DNA of 64,000 nt from Clostridia bacterium (GTDB taxonomy: Bacteria > Bacillota > Clostridia > Lutisporales > Lutisporaceae), in assembly GCA_035628995.1 (NCBI GenBank), contig DASPIR010000035.1, positions 35,572-99,571 of the forward strand, given 5' to 3'. Each line of letters starts with the position of its first letter. Within the stretch, counting starts at the first letter, position 1. Shown here piece after piece: positions 50,193-60,483 of the stretch. The translations under genes and the position numbers were made by a program. The notes beneath the pieces are model-generated. The model was not told the origin of the DNA. It ran no database searches and saw nothing but the letters and a program-made list of their open reading frames with translations.

Positions 50193-51692
50193 TTGAACAT
50201 ATACAAACAGATAAAACGCCTTATAAACTATGGTTTGGATAAAGGCTTGATAAATAAGGAAGATGAACTATATGTACGCAACAGACTTCTGGAGATTTTG
50301 AAGCTTGACGAGTATGAGGATATTGAGGCAGATACCGAAAAACTTACGAATCCACACCCGATTTTGGATGAAATCCTGGACTATGCCTATGAAAAGGGAG
50401 TGCTTGGTGAAAATACCGTCACTTATAGGGACTTGCTGGATACCAAACTTATGGACTGCTTCATGCCCCGACCCAGTGAGGTGATAAGAAAGTTCTACAG
50501 CGACTATGAAAAATCCCCGGTGACAGCTACTTATAATTACTATGGCATGTCAATAGCATCAAACTATATTAGAACGGAGCGTACAAGCAAAAACGCGAGC
50601 TGGAAAGCTGATACAGCTTTTGGAGAACTGGATATCACAATAAATCTCTCAAAGCCGGAAAAGGACCCTATAGCTATTGCCGCCTCAAAGAATATAAGAG
50701 CCACTTCTTATCCAAAATGTCTTTTATGTAAGGAAAATGAGGGATTTGCCGGCACGTTGAATCATCCGGCAAGACATAACCATAGGATTATACCTTTGGA
50801 GCTGTGCGAAGAAAAATGGTTTTTGCAATACTCGCCATATGTTTATTATAATGAGCATTCAATAGTATTCAAGGATAGTCATGAACCCATGAGGATTTCT
50901 AAAACCACCTTTGACAGGCTCTTGGAGTTTATTGAAAAGTTTCCGCACTATTTCATAGGATCCAATGCAGATTTGCCCATTGTAGGAGGCTCTATACTTA
51001 CACATGACCATTTCCAGGGGGGCAACTATAAGTTTGCGATGGAAACCGCATCGGTCCTTAAAGAGGTCAGCATCAAAGACTATGAGGACGTAGAAGCTTG
51101 TATTGTCAATTGGCCGATGTCAGTTATACGAATAAGAAGTGGTAATAGAGAACGGCTCTCAGCGCTGGGAGGAAAAATCCTTGAAGCTTGGAGGAAATAC
51201 AGTGACGAAAGTGTTGACATAATAGCGGAAACACAGGGTGAGCCGCATAACACCATTACGCCGATAGCAAGATATTCGAAGGGAAAGTTTGAGCTGGACT
51301 TGGTATTGAGAAATAACAGAACCAATGAGGAGCACCCCCTTGGAATATTCCATCCTCACAGCGAGGTTCACCACATAAAGAAGGAAAATATCGGACTTAT
51401 AGAGGTTATGGGACTTGCAGTGCTGCCGGCCAGACTTATAAATGAGCTGAAGCTTCTGGAAGCTTGCCTTATGGGAACTGAAAGCATTGAGCAGCATGAA
51501 GAGCTGGAGCAGCATAGGCATTGGTTCCTGCAGCTTAAGGAGAAATATGGCAATACTGATATTGATATGGATAAAGTGCTGAGAACGGAAGTCGGGAAGG
51601 TATTTGAGAAGGTGCTTCTGGATGCAGGGGTATTCAAGCTGGACAGCAAAGGTCTGGAAGCTTTCTCAAGATTCATTAATTCAATAAGGTAG
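50193..51692 (+). CDS. galT: Galactose-1-phosphate uridylyltransferase, class II
   Basis: This 499-residue enzyme swaps UMP between UDP-glucose and galactose 1-phosphate. It belongs to the long Firmicute class II family, not the ~340-residue class I, with NHPARHNHRIIPLEL, PIVGGSILTHDHFQGGNYKF and HPHSEVHHIKKENIGLIEVM. The frame is open from ATG 50124, but that Met lies in repeat copy 2. TTG 50193 (LNIYKQIKRLINYGLDKG) is the real start, with AGAGGTGA at 50178-50185 and homologues beginning at NIY. galM follows 9 bp downstream. Confidence 0.95.
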   Translation: MNIYKQIKRLINYGLDKGLINKEDELYVRNRLLEILKLDEYEDIEADTEKLTNPHPILDEILDYAYEKGVLGENTVTYRDLLDTKLMDCFMPRPSEVIRKFYSDYEKSPVTATYNYYGMSIASNYIRTERTSKNASWKADTAFGELDITINLSKPEKDPIAIAASKNIRATSYPKCLLCKENEGFAGTLNHPARHNHRIIPLELCEEKWFLQYSPYVYYNEHSIVFKDSHEPMRISKTTFDRLLEFIEKFPHYFIGSNADLPIVGGSILTHDHFQGGNYKFAMETASVLKEVSIKDYEDVEACIVNWPMSVIRIRSGNRERLSALGGKILEAWRKYSDESVDIIAETQGEPHNTITPIARYSKGKFELDLVLRNNRTNEEHPLGIFHPHSEVHHIKKENIGLIEVMGLAVLPARLINELKLLEACLMGTESIEQHEELEQHRHWFLQLKEKYGNTDIDMDKVLRTEVGKVFEKVLLDAGVFKLDSKGLEAFSRFINSIR

Positions 51693-51701
51693 GTGTTTTG
51701 A

Positions 51702-52739
51702 ATGTATTGTATAGGGAGTATCAAAAGAATGGAAGATAAGGATATAGCTCTGATAGCCTTGAGGAACAAAAATAACATTGAATTGAAGCTTATGAGCTAT
51801 GGGGCTTCAATTGTCGAGCTTCACACTCCTGATAGAGAAGGTAGACTTGAAAACATCGTACTTACTTATGAGAATATGGATGACTATATCAAAAATATCC
51901 CTTATTTCGGAGTTATAGTCGGAAGGACCGCAGGACGAATTGGAGGAGGAAGCTTCAAGCTTTCCGGGGAACAATACCAATTGGACAAAAATGCAGGTAT
52001 TAATAATATTCATGGGGGCTCAGGGGGATTCAGCTTCAAAAACTGGGATTATAGCATATCCGAAAAGGAAGATAGAGCAAGCGTTGAGTTCACATGCGTC
52101 AGTAAGGATATGGAACAGGGCTATCCTGGGAACCTTGAGGCTAAAGTAATATATACCTTGACTGAAGACAATGAGCTGATTATTGAATATCAAGCGCTTT
52201 CAGACAAAGACACTATCTGCAATCTAACTAACCATAGTTATTTCAACCTTTCAGGGAATTATAAGAGAAAAGTCACGGAACAGCATCTAAAGGTAAAGTC
52301 TGATAGCTTCCTTGAGACGGACAACAATCTGGTCCCTACGGGAAAAATACTGGATGTTAAGGATACTCCCATGGACTTCAACAGTGAGAAGCTTATTGGG
52401 AGAGATATTGAGAGTGATTATTTACCGCTGCGAATTGCCAACGGTTATGACCACCCATGGCTGCTTTCCTGCAAGGAAGCACAAGTGGAATTGCATGATG
52501 AGCAGAGCGGCAGAAAGATGACTGTTAGTACTACATACCCATGTGTAGTTATATACACCTACAACTTTGCTAATAATGAGAGGCTTAAGTATGATAAAGC
52601 AGGAAGCAAGTATGACGGCATATGCTTTGAGACCCAGTATGAGCCGGATGGTATTAACCATGAGGGTTTTAATTCAGCGGTGCTTTCTGCGGGCAGCAGC
52701 TATAATGAAAGAACGGTGTTCAAACTGGAGGTATTATAG
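51702..52739 (+). CDS. galM: Aldose 1-epimerase (galactose mutarotase)
   Basis: This 345-residue enzyme interconverts alpha- and beta-galactose so that GalK can act on the product of beta-galactosidase. Conserved parts are SYGASIVELHTPDREGR, GVIVGRTAGRIGGGSFKLSG, the catalytic His regions (NNIHGGSGGFSFKNWDY and NLTNHSYFNLSG), DHPW near residue 249, and the late catalytic Glu in CFETQYEPDGINHEGF. ATG 51702 follows AGGTAGGTG; an alternative ATG lies nine codons in. Its TAG stop shares one base with the GTG start of the GH42 gene. Confidence 0.94.
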   Translation: MYCIGSIKRMEDKDIALIALRNKNNIELKLMSYGASIVELHTPDREGRLENIVLTYENMDDYIKNIPYFGVIVGRTAGRIGGGSFKLSGEQYQLDKNAGINNIHGGSGGFSFKNWDYSISEKEDRASVEFTCVSKDMEQGYPGNLEAKVIYTLTEDNELIIEYQALSDKDTICNLTNHSYFNLSGNYKRKVTEQHLKVKSDSFLETDNNLVPTGKILDVKDTPMDFNSEKLIGRDIESDYLPLRIANGYDHPWLLSCKEAQVELHDEQSGRKMTVSTTYPCVVIYTYNFANNERLKYDKAGSKYDGICFETQYEPDGINHEGFNSAVLSAGSSYNERTVFKLEVL

Positions 52740-54697
52740 TGTACTTGGGAGTGGATTATTATCCTGAACATTGGGATAGAGACATGGTGGATGATGATAT
52801 GAGACGGATGGGTGAAATGGGAGCTAATATCATCCGTATCGGAGAGTTTGCCTGGCATATGATGGAGAGCTCGGAGGGACACTTTGACTTTTCATTTTTT
52901 GATATGGTTATCAGTAAGGCCAAGGAGCATAATCTCAAGATAATGTTTGGGACTCCCACGGCCACATTTCCTGCATGGCTTGCTGCAAAACACCCGTCAA
53001 TTCTATCAAAGGATGAATATGGTCATATCAGGGTGTTTGGGGGCAGAAGGCAGTATTGCTTTAATTCACAGACTTATAGAGAATACAGCAGCAAAATTGT
53101 AGAGAAGCTGGTTTCTCACTATAGAACTGAGGAAGCTGTAATTGCATGGCAGATTGACAATGAATTCGGTCATGAAGGCAGTGATATGTGCTATTGTGAA
53201 CAGTGCTGCGACGGTTTCAGGAAGTTTTTGAAGGATAAATACAAGGATGTTGAAACACTGAATAAGATTTATGGAACAATTTTCTGGGGACAGACCTATA
53301 ATTCCTTTGATGAGATTCCGATGCCCCAGCCAACAATTACTACCCATAATCCTTCACTCAGACTGGATTGGGCAAGATTTAGATGTTACTCAGTAAACAG
53401 CTTTGGAAAGCTCCAGATTAATCTGGTAAAGGAGCATAAGGGAGCCCATCAGCAGGTCACTCATAACTTTTCGGGAGGTTTCTTTGACAAGTCGTATGAT
53501 CTGAATATAATGGCGGCGGAGCTGGATTTTGCAGCCTATGACAACTACCCTGTCTGGGGAGGCTTGATGGAACCGCTGGCACCGGCGCATATTGCCATGA
53601 CTCATGACTATATCAGAGGGTTAAAGAAGAAAAATTACTGGATTGTGGAAGAACTCATGGGTGCTCAAGGACATAATGTGATAGGCTACCTGCCCCGACC
53701 TGAGCAGGCTAAGCTGTGGGCTTACCAGGCAATGGCCCATGGCTGTGAAAATCTGCTTTTCTTCAGGTGGAGGGGAATGACACGGGGAGCGGAACAGTTC
53801 TGCCTAGGAATAATAGATCAGGACAATGAGACAGGCAGGAAGTTTTATGAAGTGCAGTCCTTTATGGAAGATGTGCGTAAGTATGAAAGGGTGCTGCAGA
53901 GTGAAATCAAATCAGATATTGCGGTACTGTATGATTTTGATAATATCTGGTCCTGGCATTGCCAGCAGCAGTCTTCCGAATTTGATTTCACCAATGAACT
54001 GGTGCGATTATATACCCCATTTTACAGCTTGAATGCAGGCATGGATGTAGTGAGCACTAGAGTAGGCTTTTCTGACTATAAGGTGCTTATCGTACCTGTG
54101 ATGCAGATTATAGATGAGGAGCTTTCCGAACGCCTCAGGGAATTTGCGGCAAAGGGCGGCACTGTCCTATTTTCCTTCAGGTCAGGAGTTAAAGACAGGA
54201 ATAATAATATAAATTTTGGGCAAGTATTTCCATGTAATATAAGAGATTTTGCAGGAATTTGTATAAAGGAAGCAGAATCCTTACAGGCAGGACAGGAAGT
54301 GCAAATCCTTGGGCAGGGAAAGCATAATGGCAGGAGCGGATACTGCCGGGTATGGCGTGATATAATAACCACTGAATCCGCAGAAGCTCTGTATAATTAC
54401 TCTGACAGATTTTACAGCCAGAATGCCTGTATAACGGTAAATGAGTATATTAAGGGAAAGGTTTACTATATAGGCGGTGGAGCAGATGGTGAGACACTGA
54501 AGAGCATTGCCAAGGAAATAGTTTCATATTGCGGCATCCGCCATTTGGAATCCCCGGAAGGGCTGGAAGCTTATACAAGAGATTGTGATGGGGAAGAGTG
54601 GCTTATCATGTGCAATCATACTGATAGGGAAATTGTGTATGGCGATATAATATATAAACCATTTGAGAGCAGGATAACTTTGAAAGGAAGAGTTTAA
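52739..54697 (+). CDS. Beta-galactosidase, glycoside hydrolase family 42
   Basis: This 652-residue cytoplasmic enzyme hydrolyses terminal beta-galactosides. The first residues YLGVDYYPEHW are diagnostic for GH42. The acid/base Glu is Glu142 in AWQIDNEFGHEG and the nucleophile lies in NYWIVEELMGAQGHN (about residue 304). The cysteine cluster CYCEQCC near residue 152 fits the zinc site of GH42 enzymes. GTG 52739 overlaps the galM stop by one base and is preceded by GGAGGT at 52727-52732. It feeds galactose into the gal genes upstream. Confidence 0.95.
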   Translation: MYLGVDYYPEHWDRDMVDDDMRRMGEMGANIIRIGEFAWHMMESSEGHFDFSFFDMVISKAKEHNLKIMFGTPTATFPAWLAAKHPSILSKDEYGHIRVFGGRRQYCFNSQTYREYSSKIVEKLVSHYRTEEAVIAWQIDNEFGHEGSDMCYCEQCCDGFRKFLKDKYKDVETLNKIYGTIFWGQTYNSFDEIPMPQPTITTHNPSLRLDWARFRCYSVNSFGKLQINLVKEHKGAHQQVTHNFSGGFFDKSYDLNIMAAELDFAAYDNYPVWGGLMEPLAPAHIAMTHDYIRGLKKKNYWIVEELMGAQGHNVIGYLPRPEQAKLWAYQAMAHGCENLLFFRWRGMTRGAEQFCLGIIDQDNETGRKFYEVQSFMEDVRKYERVLQSEIKSDIAVLYDFDNIWSWHCQQQSSEFDFTNELVRLYTPFYSLNAGMDVVSTRVGFSDYKVLIVPVMQIIDEELSERLREFAAKGGTVLFSFRSGVKDRNNNINFGQVFPCNIRDFAGICIKEAESLQAGQEVQILGQGKHNGRSGYCRVWRDIITTESAEALYNYSDRFYSQNACITVNEYIKGKVYYIGGGADGETLKSIAKEIVSYCGIRHLESPEGLEAYTRDCDGEEWLIMCNHTDREIVYGDIIYKPFESRITLKGRV

Positions 54698-55699
<1,002 letters not shown>

Positions 55700-55719
55700 A
55701 ATAGATGCCCTTTAATAAG

Positions 55720-55748
55720 AAAGATGTCTAATCATAGACATCTTTTTC
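55720..55748 (+). terminator. Terminator of the galactoside cluster
   Basis: AAAGATGTCTA (55720-55730), loop ATCA, TAGACATCTTT (55735-55745), then TT. Confidence 0.85.
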
Positions 55749-55792
55749 ACTTTACGGTAAACTAGATATAACACGTTTGAAGGGGGATGCAA

Positions 55793-56476
55793 GTGAAGAA
55801 GATAATAAAACGTATAGCAAAGCTGTACTTAGGACTTTTTCTATATGCTTTGGGGATTGTAATGACTATCAATGCCAACCTGGGTCTCGCACCGTGGGAG
55901 GTATTTCACCAGGGGCTTTCAAAGAATATAGGTATAACAATGGGGCAAGCAAGCATATATGTGGGAATAGTATTTGTGATACTGGACAGCCTCTTTGGAG
56001 AAAGATTGGGCTGGGGGACACTGTCAAACATGATATTTATAGGAGTTTTTTTGGATATACTAATGCTTAACCACTTGGTTCCGGTATTTCAGTCGCTAGC
56101 TCCGAGGTTTATTGAGATGCTTCTGGGCATGTTTACAATTGGTATGGCGAGCTACTTTTATATAAGTGCCGGACTGGGCTCCGGTCCAAGGGATGGATTG
56201 ATGGTCGCCCTGACAAAAAGGACCACCAAATCAGTCAGGTTCTTAAGAAATTGCATCGAATTCAGCGTTCTTACCATGGGTTATGTCCTTGGGGGCTCGG
56301 TAGGGATAGGAACTGTTGTTATGGCATTGTCTGCCGGATATTTTGTACAGTTTGCATTTAAAATCTTCAAGTTCAATATTAAGGAAACAAAGCACAGGTT
56401 TATTGATGAGGATATAAAATACTTGTATGACAGGTTTTTTAGTGATAAGAAAAGCAAAGAACCAGAAAAACAATAG
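55793..56476 (+). CDS. YczE/YyaS/YitT family membrane protein
   Basis: This 227-residue protein has about five membrane segments and the LGLAPWEVFHQGLSKNIG and AGLGSGPRDGLMVALTKR blocks typical of the YczE family. In Bacillus, YczE influences surfactin and bacilysin production, but no biochemical role is established. ATG 55787 touches the AGGGGG ribosome site; GTG 55793 has the correct spacing and is chosen. A UbiA-family prenyltransferase gene follows at 26 bp, so the two are probably cotranscribed. Confidence 0.78.
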   Translation: MKKIIKRIAKLYLGLFLYALGIVMTINANLGLAPWEVFHQGLSKNIGITMGQASIYVGIVFVILDSLFGERLGWGTLSNMIFIGVFLDILMLNHLVPVFQSLAPRFIEMLLGMFTIGMASYFYISAGLGSGPRDGLMVALTKRTTKSVRFLRNCIEFSVLTMGYVLGGSVGIGTVVMALSAGYFVQFAFKIFKFNIKETKHRFIDEDIKYLYDRFFSDKKSKEPEKQ

Positions 56477-56502
56477 AGATATTTACATAAAGGAGAATAA
56501 AA

Positions 56503-57459
56503 ATGTCATTGGTAAGCTTTTTGAAGCTAGTAGAAATACCGACGAAGGTGGCAAGTGTTATACCCTTTGCATTGGGTACGCTGTATTCCGTCTACCGCTT
56601 TGGAAGGTTCAATCCCAAGAATTTTATAATGCTGTTTATAGCACTGATATCCTTTGATATGGTTACAACAGCAATAAATAATTACTATGATTACAAGAAA
56701 GCGCATAAAACCCATGGCTATGGTTACGAGAGCCATAATGCCATAGTAAGCTATAATTTGAAGGAGTCAACGGTTTTATTTACAATATTCTCGCTGTTGG
56801 CTGTTGCCTCTGTATTCGGCTTTTTGCTGTTCTTAAATACCACACCTGTTACTTTGCTGTTGGGGGCTTTGTCCTTTGCTGTAGGAATACTATACTCCTT
56901 TGGACCTGTACCTATATCCAGGACGCCTCTGGGAGAAATGCTTTCAGGCTTATTCATGGGCTTCTTAATTGTATTCATATCCATATATGCACATGTTTAT
57001 GATATGGGATTAGTTAATTTAGCCTTTGACGGAAGTATGCTTGGTCTAAGCTTCAACCTGAAGGAAGTGCTTTATATCTTTCTGCTTTCAATACCTACGG
57101 TGAGCGGTATTGCAAACATTATGCTGGCAAACAACATATGCGATATTGAGGATGACCTGGAGAACAGGCGTTACACTCTTCCAATCTATGTGGGAAGGGA
57201 AAAAGCACTATCAATATTTAAAGCCTTGTATTACATAACCTATTATGACTTGATAATACTTTTGCTTTTGGGTATAACTCCTGCCGCAACAGCGCTTACG
57301 CTTCTTACCTTCATACCTGTAAACAGGAATATCAGCAGCTTCTATAAGAATCAGAGCAAGAAAGATACATTTGTATTAGCTGTTAAGAACTTTTTAATCA
57401 TAAATGCAGTACAACTGCTTGCAATTGGCGGGACGTTAATTATTGAAAAGCTTTTTTAA
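56503..57459 (+). CDS. UbiA-family prenyltransferase (MenA-like)
   Basis: This 318-residue membrane enzyme transfers polyprenyl groups to an aromatic or other acceptor. Two Asp-rich motifs are visible: NNYYDYKKAHKTHG (about residues 53-66) and ANNICDIEDDLENRRYTLP (about 208-226), the latter close to MenA. It has about eight membrane segments. No menaquinone genes are present in the window, so menaquinone synthesis is only one possibility. AAAGGAG precedes ATG 56503. The gene ends just before family B repeat copy 3. Confidence 0.85.
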   Translation: MSLVSFLKLVEIPTKVASVIPFALGTLYSVYRFGRFNPKNFIMLFIALISFDMVTTAINNYYDYKKAHKTHGYGYESHNAIVSYNLKESTVLFTIFSLLAVASVFGFLLFLNTTPVTLLLGALSFAVGILYSFGPVPISRTPLGEMLSGLFMGFLIVFISIYAHVYDMGLVNLAFDGSMLGLSFNLKEVLYIFLLSIPTVSGIANIMLANNICDIEDDLENRRYTLPIYVGREKALSIFKALYYITYYDLIILLLLGITPAATALTLLTFIPVNRNISSFYKNQSKKDTFVLAVKNFLIINAVQLLAIGGTLIIEKLF

Positions 57460-57471
57460 TTAAAGGTACAG

Positions 57472-57589
57472 GTACGGGTAACACTGGGCACACGGATATT
57501 TCACGGAATAACACGGTTAATTATTATATTTTTACCCGCCGTGTGTTCCGTGGATTTTCGTGTCTTTAGTGTTACCCGTACTCCCGTTC
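57472..57589. repeat. Family B inverted-repeat element, copy 3 (short form)
   Basis: A 118-bp compact copy: GGTACGGGTAACACTGGGCA at the left and GTCTTTAGTGTTACCCGTAC at the right, with CACACGG...CCGTGTG inner arms and a short A/T centre. It lies between the convergent prenyltransferase and tryptophan transporter genes, where it can fold as a hairpin in either direction. Confidence 0.7.
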
Positions 57590-57605
57590 TCTATATCACA
57601 TTATT

Positions 57606-58136
57606 TTATAGTTCTTTCGATTGAACGAATTTGGCTCCAGTTGCTTTAATTGCGAGCTTCGCAGTATTATAAACAACTAGTGTAACAAATATGTTTGTTA
57701 CTGCAGTAGGAAGCACTATACCTGCAAAGAGTACTGAGAATGGCGCTGGCAGCCCGACCATAATCAGTGCGGTATACAAGAATGTAGTGCCGCTTATTAT
57801 AGTTCCTATAAAGGCGATTATGCCTGTTGATATCTGCTTGAACTTCAGTTTGTCGAATAGCTTTATCATCAAGTATACACAGAGGCAGGTCACTATTTTA
57901 TCTACAACATTTGCTATCTGCCCACCCGGGAAGGTAGTGGTCAATGCAGTGATGAAACCGCCAAGAAGAGCGGTAAGTATTGTGCTTTTAAAATCCCTGC
58001 TGATTAACAGAGCAACAAATATGAAGGAAAGCATTAGGTCAAACTTCATATTTCCTATTGTACCCGGTACTATCTGGTGCATTATATAGCCTATGGAAAG
58101 CAGCAATGCTATAAGAATATTTTTTCTCAAATTCAT
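57606..58136 (-). CDS. trpP: Tryptophan transporter, TrpP/YhaG-like
   Basis: This 176-residue membrane protein has about five segments and closely resembles Firmicute TrpP (LRKNILIALLLSIGYIMHQI, GNMKFDLMLSFIFVALLI, TTFPGGQIANVVDKIVT). TrpP proteins import tryptophan, and in Bacillus are controlled by TRAP; here control is by a T-box leader with a probable TGG specifier, supporting the substrate. An ECF S-component-like mode is conceivable, given size and topology. GGAGAGATAT precedes ATG 58136. Confidence 0.85.
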   Translation of the reverse strand: MNLRKNILIALLLSIGYIMHQIVPGTIGNMKFDLMLSFIFVALLISRDFKSTILTALLGGFITALTTTFPGGQIANVVDKIVTCLCVYLMIKLFDKLKFKQISTGIIAFIGTIISGTTFLYTALIMVGLPAPFSVLFAGIVLPTAVTNIFVTLVVYNTAKLAIKATGAKFVQSKEL

Positions 58137-58252
58137 AATATATCTCTCCTTTTAATAATTTATTTGATTTGATATTGTTACTGGTATTATTAAAAGTTCA
58201 CAACATTGCACTCACCCCCTAATAAAAATATAAAAATACAAAAAACAAAAAC

Positions 58253-58500
58253 CTTCCATCCCTATAAAGGGACGGAAGGTATATTTCCGCGGTACCACCC
58301 AGTTTAGACAAAAGATCTGTCTCTCTTATTAGATACGGAGCTTATAATTCAGCTCGATATCCCGATTCTGTAACGGGAATCCCCCGGCTTCGGCTAATTC
58401 CTCCGGAAGCTCCGGAAGGTTCGCCTGACTTCTCACAAGTCCATTCACTGCATATCCTGTTACCGGGCTTGCACTATTCCCGACTCGCTGAAAACTCAAT
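58253..58500 (-). ncRNA. T-box leader (probable tryptophan specificity)
   Basis: On the minus strand the universal T-box sequence GGTGGTACCGCGGAAA is at 58301-58286. It is followed by a terminator in which ACCTTCCGTCCC (58282-58271) pairs with GGGATGGAAGGT (58264-58253), then TTTTTG. Stem I spans about 58495-58400. The segment GTGAATGGACTTGTG near 58441 offers TGG (58443-58441) as specifier codon followed by a purine. Uncharged tRNA-Trp would induce trpP. The specifier assignment comes from inspection only. Confidence 0.9.
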
Positions 58501-58599
58501 ATCGCAGATACTAATCTTGTTCATAGAATTTAGAAAATTTAAACTTTTTAATATAATAACATGAAACGCTGTATAGGTCAATAGATATATTTTTGCTAT

Positions 58600-58752
58600 G
58601 TGCTTCGTGCATTCTTTGGTATTCCTATAGGGTATAGTTTCGAGTTTCGCGATTCAAGAAAGCTCTAAGAAGTGATACTTAATTCCATTGCCTATTGTCC
58701 TGCTTCAGAGTCTTACGTAAAAAACACGTGGCACGCGGCACGAAGCACGAGG
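58600..58752. repeat. GCACG-rich imperfect repeats
   Basis: GTGCTTCGTGC (58600-58610) and GCACGAAGCAC (58738-58748) are exact reverse complements. The right one sits in a CACGTGGCACGCGGCACG iteration. The stretch 58501-58775 otherwise shows no gene. Confidence 0.45.
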
Positions 58753-58775
58753 CAAAACTAGCAGAGCCAAGCTAT

Positions 58776-60332
58776 TTATACTATTTTCGTAGTCCAGGTC
58801 TCGCAGTTCCATACTTCACTCACAATATCGCTGTAGAATTCCGGCTCATGACATATAAGCAGCATGCTTCCGCCATATTCCATAAGAGCACGCTTGAGCT
58901 CCTCCTTGGCATCCACGTCCAAGTGGTTGGTCGGCTCGTCAAGGACCAGTATGTTAGTCTCTTTGTTTATCAGCTTGCATAGACGTACTTTCGCTTGCTC
59001 TCCTCCGCTCAGCACCACAATCTTGCTCTCGATATGTTTTGTGGTAAGGCCGCACTTTGCCAAGGCTGAACGTACCTCGTACTGGTTGAGGGACGGGAAG
59101 TCCTTCCATACCTCTTCGATGCAGGTGCTGTAGTTGGCTTCCTTTATTTCCTGCTCAAAATAGCCTATGTGCAGGTAATCTCCGAGCTCTACGCTGCCGG
59201 AGATTGAATTTATTTCACCAAGTATACTTCGCAGCAGTGTAGTCTTTCCAAGTCCGTTCGCTCCCACAAGAGCTATTTTCTGACCTCGCTCCATTTTCAG
59301 GTTCAAAGGTTTTGACAGAGGCTCGTCATACCCGATGACCAGATCTTGAGCCTCAAAAATCAGCTTGCCTGAGGTTCTTGCTTCCTTAAAATAGAACTCA
59401 GGTTTTGCCTTTTCCTTGGCCAGCTCGATTACTTCCATCTTATCCAGCTTCTTCTGTCGGGACATTGCCATGTTCCTGGTGGCGACTCTGGCTTTATTTC
59501 TGTTCACAAAGTCCTTGAGGTCAGCGATTTCAAGCTGCTGCTTGTTGTAGGCAGCCTCAAGCTGAGATTTTCTAGCCTCATATACCTGCATGAAATTATC
59601 ATAATCTCCGACATAACGGTTCAACTCCAAGTTCCCCATGTGGTATATGAGATTAACTACGCTATTGAGGAATGGAATATCGTGGGATATAAGTATGAAA
59701 GCATTTTCGTATTCCAGAAGATATCTCTTCAACCACTCAATGTGCTTTTCATCAAGATAGTTGGTAGGCTCGTCCAACAAAAGTATATCAGGCTTCTCCA
59801 GAAGAAGCTTTGCAAGGAGTACCTTTGTACGCTGTCCACCGCTCAGCTCCTGCACTTCCTTATCAAGTCCTATGTCCACCAAGCCTAATCCACGTGCTGT
59901 TTCTTCAACCTTTGAATCGATTATATAAAAATCGTTATGCTCCAGAGTTTCCTGTATGGTTCCCATATCCTCAAGGAGCTGCTCCAATTCCTCTGGTGAT
60001 GCAGAGGCCATTTTGTCGCATATTTCATTCATTTCTGCCTCAAGGTCGAAAAGATATTTGTATGCGGTTTTCAGCACATCTCTTATGGTCATTCCCTTTT
60101 CTAAAGTAGTATGCTGATCAAGATAGCCGACTCTGACACGTTTTGACCATTCCACCTGACCATCATCAGGCTCAAGCTTTCCTGTGACTATATTCATAAA
60201 AGTGGACTTGCCTTCTCCGTTTGCACCAATGAGTCCGATATGCTCTCCCTTCAGCAATCTGAAGGAAACATTATTGAATATCGCACGGTCGCCAAATCCA
60301 TGGCTTAGATTTTTAACTGTAAGTATGCTCAT
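58776..60332 (-). CDS. ABC-F ATPase, YfmM-like
   Basis: This 518-residue soluble protein has two ABC domains: Walker A GANGEGKST and GANGLGKTT, signatures LSGGQRTKV and LSGGEQAKV, Walker B DILLLDEPTNYLD and ILVLDEPTNHLD. The interdomain linker (about 225-310) contains NRNKARVATRNMAMSRQKKL. It lacks the C-terminal coiled coil of Uup. It is a ribosome-acting translation factor, possibly a resistance or stress factor. ATG 60332 follows GAGAGGAG, which itself lies at the edge of a nested palindrome that overlaps the promoter. Confidence 0.87.
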   Translation of the reverse strand: MSILTVKNLSHGFGDRAIFNNVSFRLLKGEHIGLIGANGEGKSTFMNIVTGKLEPDDGQVEWSKRVRVGYLDQHTTLEKGMTIRDVLKTAYKYLFDLEAEMNEICDKMASASPEELEQLLEDMGTIQETLEHNDFYIIDSKVEETARGLGLVDIGLDKEVQELSGGQRTKVLLAKLLLEKPDILLLDEPTNYLDEKHIEWLKRYLLEYENAFILISHDIPFLNSVVNLIYHMGNLELNRYVGDYDNFMQVYEARKSQLEAAYNKQQLEIADLKDFVNRNKARVATRNMAMSRQKKLDKMEVIELAKEKAKPEFYFKEARTSGKLIFEAQDLVIGYDEPLSKPLNLKMERGQKIALVGANGLGKTTLLRSILGEINSISGSVELGDYLHIGYFEQEIKEANYSTCIEEVWKDFPSLNQYEVRSALAKCGLTTKHIESKIVVLSGGEQAKVRLCKLINKETNILVLDEPTNHLDVDAKEELKRALMEYGGSMLLICHEPEFYSDIVSEVWNCETWTTKIV

Positions 60333-60342
60333 TTTTGACTCC

Positions 60343-60410
60343 TCTCTTTGAAAGCTCTCTTAACTCATACATAATTGATTATATATGAGTTAACCGCATT
60401 TTCAAAGAGA
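60343..60410 (-). promoter_or_regulatory. Nested palindrome overlapping ABC-F gene 3 promoter
   Basis: Inner dyad TTAACTCATACATAAT (60360-60375) and ATTATATATGAGTTAA (60378-60393), one mismatch; outer arms TCTCTTTGAAA (60343-60353) and TTTCAAAGAGA (60400-60410). On the minus strand the arms contain TTGAAA (-35, 60405-60400), a 16-nt spacer and TATAAT (-10, 60383-60378). This is a likely operator controlling the ABC-F gene. Confidence 0.6.
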
Positions 60411-60483
60411 AAACTCAAAAAGTCAGCAGAGAACTTTTTGGTAAAGGACTAAATTATATAATGCTGGCATAATATGAAATAAT

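Noticed and set aside
58253..58500. CRISPR-like or tRNA-like structure in the trpP leader
   Set aside because: The GGTGGTACCGCGG block and terminator identify a T-box; there are no regularly spaced direct repeats.
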